5,160 nucleotides of DNA, from positions 1-5,160 of the forward strand of contig JAKARN010000134.1 in NCBI GenBank assembly GCA_021828425.1, written 5' to 3'. The notes under the pieces are model-generated. The model did not search any database. It was not told where the DNA came from and saw only the letters and a list, made by a program, of their open reading frames with translations. The position numbers were made by a program, and so were the translations under genes. Source of the stretch: Pseudomonadota bacterium. GTDB lineage: Bacteria > Pseudomonadota > Gammaproteobacteria > JAKAQQ01. Positions 1-5,160 of this stretch are shown here, piece by piece. Each line of letters begins with the position of its first letter. The first letter of the stretch is position 1.

Positions 1-834
1 GTGCTGTCGGGTCTCGGTCTCGTCGGGTTCCTCTGGCATTCGCTGCGAAACCGCGGCCGTCAGACCATTTTTGATCTCCGCCTGTTCCGGGATCAAAACT
101 TTTCAAGTTCCTGTTTCCTCATTGCCGTCATGGGCCTCGGCATGTACGGTACGCTGATCCTGCAACCGGAACTGCTCGAGGGGCTCTTGAACTATCCGGT
201 CCTGACCACGGGTCTCATCATGGCTCCGCGCGGGCTGGCCAGCATGGCCGGCATGTTCATGGTCGGGCGCCTGATCCACCGGGTCGATGCACGTCTCCTG
301 GTGCTGGTGGGCGTGGTGCTGTCGGCCATCGGCACGTTTGCGCTCGACTGGTACAATCTCCACATCAACATGTTTTGGGTGCTCTGGCCAATCCTGGTCC
401 AGGGCGTGGGGATGGGGATGCTGTTCGTTCCCCTCGCGACCATTGCCTATTCCACCCTCCCCCCCCGGGAATCAGCCGAGGCTGCCGGCATGTACAACCT
501 GCTTCGAACCATCGGTTCCTCCATCGGCATCTCGATCGTTTCGACCCTGCTGACCGACGAGACACAGGTCAACTGGAATACTCTCGGAGGGCACATCAAC
601 CGCTTCAATCCGGCCTTGCAATCCTACCTCCATCACTCCGGACTCTTGCGGGTAAACCGGCCATTTGCCGTACTCCTGGGCCTCAACCTCGAGCGACATG
701 CCAGCATGCTGGCGTTTTTGGACTGTTTCCGCTTCATCGGCTGGTCGTTCATTGTCATGATTCCCCTCATTTTGATCGTGAAAAAGCCGGACCGGGGGGG
801 AACCTCTCCGGTCCATGCGTCCTTGGGAGACTAG
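1..834 (+). CDS. DHA2/EmrB-family MFS drug:proton antiporter, C-terminal half (5' partial)
   Basis: This is the C-terminal half of a major facilitator superfamily exporter in the inner membrane, of the 14-TM DHA2 (EmrB/QacA) type. Such proteins expel drugs or other toxic compounds in exchange for protons, often with an EmrA/HlyD-type adaptor. 277 residues are visible, against roughly 500 for the family. Hydrophobic segments lie near residues 1-12, 36-58, 68-92, 98-118, 124-150, 166-185 and 246-261. The motif GMYNLLRTIGSSIG (163-176) is typical of the late DHA2 helices. The stretch ERHASMLAFLDCFR (231-244) before the last helix also fits. The frame is open at base 1 and the GTG there falls in a membrane segment, so it is not taken as a start. 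The stop TAG (832-834) is 3 nt before the next gene. Family assignment is firm; substrate cannot be told. No adaptor gene is in the window. Confidence 0.9.
   Translation: MLSGLGLVGFLWHSLRNRGRQTIFDLRLFRDQNFSSSCFLIAVMGLGMYGTLILQPELLEGLLNYPVLTTGLIMAPRGLASMAGMFMVGRLIHRVDARLLVLVGVVLSAIGTFALDWYNLHINMFWVLWPILVQGVGMGMLFVPLATIAYSTLPPRESAEAAGMYNLLRTIGSSIGISIVSTLLTDETQVNWNTLGGHINRFNPALQSYLHHSGLLRVNRPFAVLLGLNLERHASMLAFLDCFRFIGWSFIVMIPLILIVKKPDRGGTSPVHASLGD
825..830 (+). promoter_or_regulatory. Ribosome binding site of the UspA-like gene
   Basis: GGGAGA lies inside the last codons of the transporter gene, 7 nt before the ATG at 838. It supports that start and implies translation coupled to the upstream gene. 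Confidence 0.7.
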
Positions 835-837
835 GCG

Positions 838-1347
838 ATGTATCGATCGATCCTCCTGGCCTACGATGGAACCCGGGAAAGCCGGCTGGCCCTCCGGGAA
901 GGCGCGGAACTCGCGGCCTGCTGCGGAGCTTGCACCCACCTGCTGGCCATCGTCCACCTGCCCCCATCGGTGCTGGGGGCGGAATCCTTGGCCGCGGGCG
1001 GTGCCGTCGCGAGCGAAATCAACCGTTTCCAGGATATTCTGGACGAAGGAATCGAGCGGTTGAAAAGCCGGGGGCTGCGCTGCGAGGGCCATCTCGAACA
1101 AGGTGAACCGATGGAGGTGATCGTGCGCATGGCCGAGGCGGTTCACGCGGACCTCGTGGTTTTGGGATACCACCGACGGCGCGGGATTGAGAAGTGGTGG
1201 CGGTCGCCAACTTCGGCCCAGATCGTGGAACGACTGTCCACCTCTCTCCTCGTGGCGATCCGCCACGAGGAAAACCCGCCGGTGGATACGGCCTCCCCCA
1301 CGGATTCGTCCGCTCCTCCTGAATCTGGTTGCCCCACACCCTCCTGA
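838..1347 (+). CDS. Universal stress protein (UspA fold) with degenerate ATP loop
   Basis: This is a single-domain cytoplasmic UspA-fold protein of 169 residues, slightly longer than the usual 140-150. The N-terminal strand and loop MYRSILLAYDGT has the conserved Asp at position 10. The C-terminal core is DLVVLG (105-110), a loop, and then an IVERLSTSLLVAI segment (129-141) in the place of the usual 'V...CPVLVV'. Canonical ATP-binding members carry G-2X-G-9X-G-(S/T). Here the second Gly is Arg113, the third is Ser123 and the following Ser/Thr is Pro124, within a Trp/Arg-rich loop (RRRGIEKWWRSP). I infer that it may bind nucleotide poorly or not at all, as in the UspA-type branch that lacks the loop. 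Residues 146-169 are a Pro/Ser/Thr-rich tail outside the fold. The ATG has a good Shine-Dalgarno and sits 3 nt after the transporter stop. Usp proteins help tolerance of starvation or stress; the specific role here is unknown. Confidence 0.88.
   Translation: MYRSILLAYDGTRESRLALREGAELAACCGACTHLLAIVHLPPSVLGAESLAAGGAVASEINRFQDILDEGIERLKSRGLRCEGHLEQGEPMEVIVRMAEAVHADLVVLGYHRRRGIEKWWRSPTSAQIVERLSTSLLVAIRHEENPPVDTASPTDSSAPPESGCPTPS
1247..1271. repeat. Perfect 10-11 bp inverted repeat in the 3' end of the UspA-like gene
   Basis: The arms CCTCGTGGCG (1248-1257) and CGCCACGAGG (1261-1270) are exact reverse complements around a 3-nt spacer ATC. T1247 and A1271 add an eleventh pair. The arms encode residues 137-145, the end of the last conserved Usp strand. 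The plus strand continues with AAAACCC, so there is no U-tract for an intrinsic terminator in the direction of transcription. On the minus strand the T-run precedes the hairpin rather than following it. It could be an mRNA-stabilising stem, an attenuating structure between the UspA-like and MAPEG genes, a protein-binding dyad, or coincidence of codons. Confidence 0.6.
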
Positions 1348-1350
1348 GGA
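1346..1350 (+). promoter_or_regulatory. Ribosome binding site that selects the TTG start of the MAPEG gene
   Basis: GAGGA overlaps the TGA stop of the UspA-like gene (1345-1347). It lies 7 nt before an in-frame TTG at 1358. The alternative ATG at 1415 has no purine-rich sequence in front of it. Confidence 0.6.
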
Positions 1351-1357
1351 TTTTTAC

Positions 1358-1789
1358 TTGCATATTCCACAAATTGTCTTTTTTGTACCCACCATCCGGC
1401 ACAACCTGATCGCGATGAGCGTCATCACGGCCCTGACCGCACTCTGGATCGTCTGGCTGGCCCTGCGTGTCATCCGGCTGCGCTGGCGTCTCGCCACCGG
1501 CATCGGGGACGGCGGTCATCCGGAACTGGAACGGGCCATCCGGGTCCATGCCAACGCCGTCGAGATCGCTCCGTTAACCCTCCTCCTTTTGCTCATGGCG
1601 GCGCTCACGACCGCCAAGCAGCCCGAGGTCATCGGGCTCGGTATCCTTTTTCTCCTGGGACGCCTGCTGCACGGCTGGGGACTGTCCCGGAGCACCGGCC
1701 CGAGCTTTGGCCGGGCCTCCGGGATGATCCTCAATTTCCTTGTGATTGCCGTTCTTTCAGGACAGCTTCTCGCCGCCTTATTTCACTGA
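1358..1789 (+). CDS. MAPEG-family small integral membrane protein
   Basis: This is a small inner-membrane protein of the MAPEG family (membrane-associated proteins in eicosanoid and glutathione metabolism), of the bacterial YecN-like kind. Its biochemical role in bacteria is mostly unknown; glutathione-related activity is known only for some members. Counting from Met at 1415, helix 1 is residues 3-21. The signature ERAIRVHANAVEIAPL spans 39-54 and leads into helix 2. Helix 3 includes the GRLLHGWGLSR motif (82-92), and a final helix covers 104-122. Two starts compete. TTG at 1358 (143 residues) has GAGGA 7 nt upstream, and the codons just before 1415 all end in G or C, as coding sequence does here. 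ATG at 1415 (124 residues) matches the usual family N-terminus but lacks a ribosome site. I chose TTG. The gene follows the UspA-like stop by 10 nt, so co-transcription is likely. The family is firm; the start is moderately sure. Confidence 0.83.
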   Translation: MHIPQIVFFVPTIRHNLIAMSVITALTALWIVWLALRVIRLRWRLATGIGDGGHPELERAIRVHANAVEIAPLTLLLLLMAALTTAKQPEVIGLGILFLLGRLLHGWGLSRSTGPSFGRASGMILNFLVIAVLSGQLLAALFH

Positions 1790-1800
1790 TGCGGGGTGAT

Positions 1801-1818
1801 CCTGTTCAATGGAGCAGG
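1801..1818. other. Short hairpin at the convergent gene junction
   Basis: CCTGTTC (1801-1807) and GAGCAGG (1812-1818) can pair over 7 bp, with one G-T wobble, around a 4-nt loop. The hairpin covers the sppA stop codon and lies 11 nt past the MAPEG stop. Neither strand has a T-tract after the stem, so it is not a classical intrinsic terminator. At most it is a weak bidirectional stop or an mRNA 3'-end structure. The 16 nt between the two stop codons hold nothing else visible. Confidence 0.25.
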
Positions 1819-3698
1819 GCGACGCGACAACCCAGACAGTAGGCGTAGACGCCCCGCCGGCTCTTCAGGAAACCGAGTTCGGACCGCAAAACCGACCCGG
1901 TGCCTGACATCCCGGGCAGACGCTCCAAGAGGCCCAGCCAGCCGGGCAGCGACGGGTTCAGGATTTGTGCCGCAGCGGATGATCCGCCCGGACTCAAACG
2001 GGACAGCGACAGGAGAAAATGGACATAGAGGGGCAGTGGTTTTTGGAAAGTGACCACCTGATAATGGACCAGGTGGCTCAACTGGGCTGCTCCCCGGAGG
2101 GCATCCGACAATCCACCCAGGTCATTGACCAGGCCCAGCCGGATCGCGGTCCGGCCGATCCAGATATGGCCTCGTCCGATCGCATTGACGCGCTGGGGTG
2201 TCAAGTGTCTGAAATGGGCCACCTGGTCGATAAAATCCTGGTACCCATGAAGCACTTCGATCCGGAACAGGGTCCGGGCCGTCTGTGACAGGGGCCGCAT
2301 CGGGTTGAATTGGCCAGAGAGCGGGGTTGTGCCCACGCCGTGAACCGAGATTCCGATCTTCGCAAGCAGCGGGGCGACGTCGGGAAAAATGCCGAAGATG
2401 CCGATGGATCCAGTCAGGGTGGTCGGCTCGGCGTAAATCCGATCGGCCGCCATGGAAATCCAGTATCCTCCCGATGCGGCCATGTCGCCCATCGAGACCA
2501 CCACGGGCCGGCCGGTCTGTTCAAAGGCCACGATCGCATGCAGGATCTCATCCGAGGCGGCCGCGCTGCCACCCGGGCTGTTGACCCGCAGGACCAGTGC
2601 CTTGACCTGAGTATCACGACGGGCCGCACGAATCAGGTTCACCAAACTCCGGCTGCCGATTTCGCCGGGAGGAGCCGACCCGCTCACGATATCCCCATCG
2701 GCGTGGATCAGGGCAATTTCCGGCTTGCCTGTGAGATCCACAACTTTCGGGTGCAGGGCCAAGTAGGCCATGAGTCCCAGATGGTGGAAACCCGTGCGAC
2801 CGGCACCCGAGGGACCCACCAAGCCTCGCAGGGCTGCATGGATCTCGGGGCGGGTCTGGATGGCGGTCACAAGATGAGCGGCCAGGGCATAGCGGGCCAT
2901 GTCCCCTCCATTTTTCCGGAGGGCGGAGACCGCCTGGCCGACATAGTCGCCCACCGCATCCGGTGGCAGGTCACGTGAGACCGCCACTTCATGTTCGTAG
3001 TGCGTCCAGAGGCCCGTGAGATAGGCCGTCCACTGTTTGCGCGACGGCGCAGTCATGTGATTGCGGAGTAACGGCTCGACGGCATCCTTGTATTTTCCAA
3101 CCCGGACCACGTAGACATCGACCCCGAGACGCTTGAGCAACTGAGCCAGGTAAGGTTCGTACAGTCCGAAGCCGCTGGGGATCACACCCCCCTCCGGAGA
3201 CACATCGATCTGGGTCGCGACGGAGGCCAGGAGATACTGGGACGTGTCATAGCTCCGGCCGATGGCGATCACCGGTTTGCCGGTTTTCTCGAAATGCAAA
3301 AGAGCCCGTCGCACCGAGTCGATTTCGGGCATTCCGCCGCCGGTAAAACGGTCGGTATCGAGGACGATGGCCCGGATGTGGGGATCGCGGGAGGCGAGCC
3401 GGATGCCCCGAAGGACGTCCGCCAGGCCCGTCTCATGGCCGGATGGAATGTGTTCCAGATGGGCGATGGCCCGGCCGACCGGATTGTGGGTCTGTTCAAC
3501 GAGACGGCCGGCAGGCCCGATCTCCAGAACGAGGTGGTTGGGTTCGGCTACCGGGGTTTTCCGGTGTTGCAGCACCACGAACAAGACCAGGGCAAGAAAC
3601 CCGAAAAACAGCAGGTTGATGATGAGCAGACGGACAAGGTTGATGCCTCGCCAAAACGTTTTCAGGGCCTTCCAGGCCCCGGATTCAGGTTGACTCAT
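1806..3698 (-). CDS. sppA: Signal peptide peptidase SppA, long (67K) two-domain form
   Basis: This is protease IV/SppA (peptidase family S49), an inner-membrane-anchored Ser/Lys protease that degrades signal peptides left in the membrane after cleavage of exported proteins. At 630 residues it matches the long form (E. coli about 618). A single N-terminal membrane segment spans residues 21-43 and is followed by the periplasmic part. The N-terminal S49 repeat (about 95-260) holds RVGKYKDAVEP with the general-base Lys204. The C-terminal repeat (about 327-540) holds VNSPGGSAAASDE (372-384) and GDMAASGGYWIS (404-415) with the nucleophile Ser409, then TLTGSIGIFG (427-436). The dyad is split between the two repeats as in E. 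coli, so the enzyme looks active. The tail has YAYCLGC (618-624), like the Cys-containing end of enterobacterial SppA. The ATG is preceded by GGAGGA at 7 nt. The gene lies 46 nt after the decarboxylase gene on the same strand and probably shares its transcript. Confidence 0.96.
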   Translation of the reverse strand: MSQPESGAWKALKTFWRGINLVRLLIINLLFFGFLALVLFVVLQHRKTPVAEPNHLVLEIGPAGRLVEQTHNPVGRAIAHLEHIPSGHETGLADVLRGIRLASRDPHIRAIVLDTDRFTGGGMPEIDSVRRALLHFEKTGKPVIAIGRSYDTSQYLLASVATQIDVSPEGGVIPSGFGLYEPYLAQLLKRLGVDVYVVRVGKYKDAVEPLLRNHMTAPSRKQWTAYLTGLWTHYEHEVAVSRDLPPDAVGDYVGQAVSALRKNGGDMARYALAAHLVTAIQTRPEIHAALRGLVGPSGAGRTGFHHLGLMAYLALHPKVVDLTGKPEIALIHADGDIVSGSAPPGEIGSRSLVNLIRAARRDTQVKALVLRVNSPGGSAAASDEILHAIVAFEQTGRPVVVSMGDMAASGGYWISMAADRIYAEPTTLTGSIGIFGIFPDVAPLLAKIGISVHGVGTTPLSGQFNPMRPLSQTARTLFRIEVLHGYQDFIDQVAHFRHLTPQRVNAIGRGHIWIGRTAIRLGLVNDLGGLSDALRGAAQLSHLVHYQVVTFQKPLPLYVHFLLSLSRLSPGGSSAAAQILNPSLPGWLGLLERLPGMSGTGSVLRSELGFLKSRRGVYAYCLGCRVALLH

Positions 3699-3705
3699 CA
3701 GTTAG

Positions 3706-3711
3706 TCCTCC
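3706..3711 (-). promoter_or_regulatory. Strong ribosome binding site of sppA
   Basis: Read on the minus strand, GGAGGA lies 7 nt before the ATG at 3698. It fixes the start and suggests efficient translation independent of the upstream gene. The 46-nt gap (3699-3744) shows no clear -35/-10 pair and no hairpin terminator. Confidence 0.8.
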
Positions 3712-3744
3712 ACAGGGGGAATCAAAACGGTCGGTCCAAAAAGT

Positions 3745-5160
3745 TCATGGGGTCCGGTTCGCATTCGTAACCTCGCGGGATCCCGTCCAAGCCGCCTCGA
3801 GACGACGAACATACTCTCCACGCCAACCCCTGTGTTCTGGTTTCATGAGACAGGAGCGGAGTACGCTCACGGTCGGTTGATCCATCTCAATGGCCGGTTG
3901 AGTTGACAACAGGCGGTGGGATGGGGCCTCGAAAAGTGCCAGGTATAATCCCTGACGACGCGCCTCCTCGAAAATCCTTCGGTTAAGCCGGCCCGCCTCA
4001 CGAACCGACCTGGCCCGTGCGGAAAACACGAGGATATCCAGCTCGGGCGCGTTCAGTATAGTCCATTTCGAATCGTGCGCCAGGTCATCCGCAAGATCAC
4101 GTGCCGCCGAGCAGCCGGTCCAGAGTTGTTTTGCGAATACGCCCCCGGGTTCCAGCGGGAAAAGGCGCAGAGTGCACCACAGGGCAGCTGCCGCGGCCCC
4201 CGGCCGTGAGCACTCGAGGCTGATCTCCCCGAGATGGCCGCCCGATGCCGTGTAGTAAGTATAGGGGGAGTCGTGGGCATAGACCCGTGCATCTTCCGGA
4301 CGACGGAACAACACCGCACCCGAACCGTAGGGCTGGAGCCCGTGCTTGTGGGGATCAATCACGATCGAATCGCAGTCACGCAGGGCTTCGAAAGCCTTCC
4401 GGGTCGGGGGCTCGAAATGTTCCGAGACCAGGGAGAAATAGCCGCCGTACGCAGCATCGGCATGCAGGCGGAAGCCATGCCGTTCGCGTCGGCGGAGAAT
4501 TTCATCGACCGGATCGGTTGCCCCCCAGCCGGTTGTGCCGACCGTCGCCACGACGACTCCCACATCATGGCGTTCGAGTGCGGCATCGAGGGCCACCATT
4601 TGCATGCGCCCACGGGCATCGACGGGGACCGGGACAAACGGGACGCCCAGCAGGCCCGCCATACGACGGTGCGTATAGTGTGCCTCCTCAGAGGCGACGA
4701 TGGCCCGACGGTCGGGTTGACGTTCACGTGCGACCCAAAGCGCTTCCAGGTTGGCGACAGTCCCCCCGCCGGTCAGATGACCCAAAGGATCCGTCCATCC
4801 GAAAAGCCGGCCGAGGGATCGGATGCAGGATTTTTCGAGTCGCGAGGTGGCCCGCCCTCCATCCAGTGCATGATTGTTGGCATTGATGAAAAGGGATAGG
4901 GCCCATGCCATGCGAGCCACCGGATGCGGCGGCTTGAGCATCTGGCCGGCATAAAGCGGATGGAAATAAGGGTCATTGTCGGCCAGCTCCCCGGCCAGTT
5001 CCGTGAGCACATGGCGCATTGCGCCCGCATCCCAGTCCACATCAAAAGACGGGCAGGCATCAAATGAGTCCTCAAGCAGACGGGTGGCCTCGCAAAGGAT
5101 CGAAAGCTCCTCGGTCCAGCGGAGCTGGGAAGCCGGCCGGGACGTAGCACCTTCGCGGAC
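3745..5160 (-). CDS. Group II PLP-dependent amino acid decarboxylase (5' partial)
   Basis: This is a cytoplasmic pyridoxal-phosphate enzyme of the group II decarboxylase family (Pfam Pyridoxal_deC; relatives are aromatic amino acid, tyrosine and glutamate decarboxylases). It would remove the alpha-carboxyl of an amino acid to give an amine. 471 residues are visible. Taking the Val codon at 5040 as residue 1, the landmarks are YFHPLYAGQMLKPPHPVA (25-42) and the phosphate-binding GGGTVANLEA (91-100). His121 in SEEAHYTH stacks on the PLP ring. Asp195 in HADAAYGG binds the ring nitrogen. DPHKHGLQPYGSG (229-241) has the Schiff-base Lys232 (codon 4347-4345). A near-complete C-terminal domain follows. 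GTG at 5040 is not a credible start: it has no ribosome site, and the frame stays open for 40 more codons to the window edge (for example LSILCEATRLLED), as expected for the family's N-terminal helices. The true start is outside. The substrate cannot be read from sequence. sppA follows on the same strand. Confidence 0.92.
   Translation of the reverse strand, partial: VREGATSRPASQLRWTEELSILCEATRLLEDSFDACPSFDVDWDAGAMRHVLTELAGELADNDPYFHPLYAGQMLKPPHPVARMAWALSLFINANNHALDGGRATSRLEKSCIRSLGRLFGWTDPLGHLTGGGTVANLEALWVARERQPDRRAIVASEEAHYTHRRMAGLLGVPFVPVPVDARGRMQMVALDAALERHDVGVVVATVGTTGWGATDPVDEILRRRERHGFRLHADAAYGGYFSLVSEHFEPPTRKAFEALRDCDSIVIDPHKHGLQPYGSGAVLFRRPEDARVYAHDSPYTYYTASGGHLGEISLECSRPGAAAAALWCTLRLFPLEPGGVFAKQLWTGCSAARDLADDLAHDSKWTILNAPELDILVFSARARSVREAGRLNRRIFEEARRQGLYLALFEAPSHRLLSTQPAIEMDQPTVSVLRSCLMKPEHRGWRGEYVRRLEAAWTGSREVTNANRTP

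Noticed and set aside
472..1266. A 264-codon minus-strand frame opposite the transporter and UspA-like genes
   Set aside because: It crosses two well-supported plus-strand genes and shows no domain or credible ribosome site.
1187..1357. Upstream extension of the MAPEG gene to the ATG at 1187
   Set aside because: This would overlap the UspA-like gene by about 160 nt, and the added residues are Arg/Pro/Ser-rich and unlike any MAPEG N-terminus.
1358..1387. Possible promoter (TTGCAT as -35) before the MAPEG ATG
   Set aside because: No acceptable -10 hexamer lies at the right spacing, and the AT-rich stretch is better explained as the first codons after a TTG start.
1695..1714. Inverted repeat CCGGCC / GGCCGG with an 8-nt loop in the MAPEG gene
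   Set aside because: It is only 6 bp of pure G/C inside coding sequence, expected by chance at this base composition, and no T-tract follows.
2310..2978. A 222-codon plus-strand open frame opposite sppA
   Set aside because: It lies wholly antisense to a clear SppA, its product has no recognisable fold, and it is explained by the low stop-codon frequency of GC-rich DNA.
4234..4899. Two overlapping plus-strand frames of more than 200 codons opposite the decarboxylase gene
   Set aside because: They mirror the codons of a well-conserved enzyme gene, and the products are low-complexity Arg/Pro/Gly-rich shadows.
1..5160. Search for CRISPR, tRNA, rRNA, insertion sequence ends, phage or defence genes
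   Set aside because: I saw no regularly spaced repeats, tRNA-like folds, transposase motifs or defence domains. Five conventional genes account for nearly every base.

Overview
The window carries five protein-coding genes in two convergent blocks. There are no RNA genes, insertion sequences, CRISPR arrays or long non-coding stretches. Base composition is GC-rich with GC-rich third codon positions. The Bacterial nature is clear: Shine-Dalgarno sites, tightly packed genes, and a long two-domain SppA. The SppA is of the E. coli (gammaproteobacterial) type, down to a Cys-rich C-terminal tail. This suggests a GC-rich proteobacterium, probably in or near the Gammaproteobacteria/Acidithiobacillia. 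That placement is inference from protein character only.

Plus-strand block (1-1789). It begins with the C-terminal half of a 14-TM drug:proton antiporter of the DHA2/EmrB family, cut by the left window edge. Three bases later comes a UspA-fold protein whose ATP-binding loop is degenerate and which has a Pro/Ser/Thr-rich tail. Its stop codon overlaps the Shine-Dalgarno of a small MAPEG-family membrane protein, which probably starts at a TTG codon. The spacing (3 nt, then 10 nt) indicates one transcript. A perfect 10-11 bp inverted repeat lies in the 3' end of the UspA-like gene.

Minus-strand block (5160-1806). It begins with a group II PLP-dependent decarboxylase, whose reading frame stays open to the right window edge, so its true start is outside the window. 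After 46 nt comes sppA, a membrane-anchored signal-peptide peptidase with an intact Lys/Ser catalytic dyad and a strong ribosome binding site. The two probably share a transcript, but I know of no functional link between them.

The blocks meet tail to tail with only 16 nt between the MAPEG and sppA stop codons, and no classical intrinsic terminator is visible there. Stress-related export, a stress protein and envelope protein quality control make a plausible 'envelope/stress' theme, but the sequence does not prove it. I found no convincing undescribed system. The most unusual items are the hairpin in the UspA-like gene, the non-canonical Usp loop and the TTG start of the MAPEG gene.
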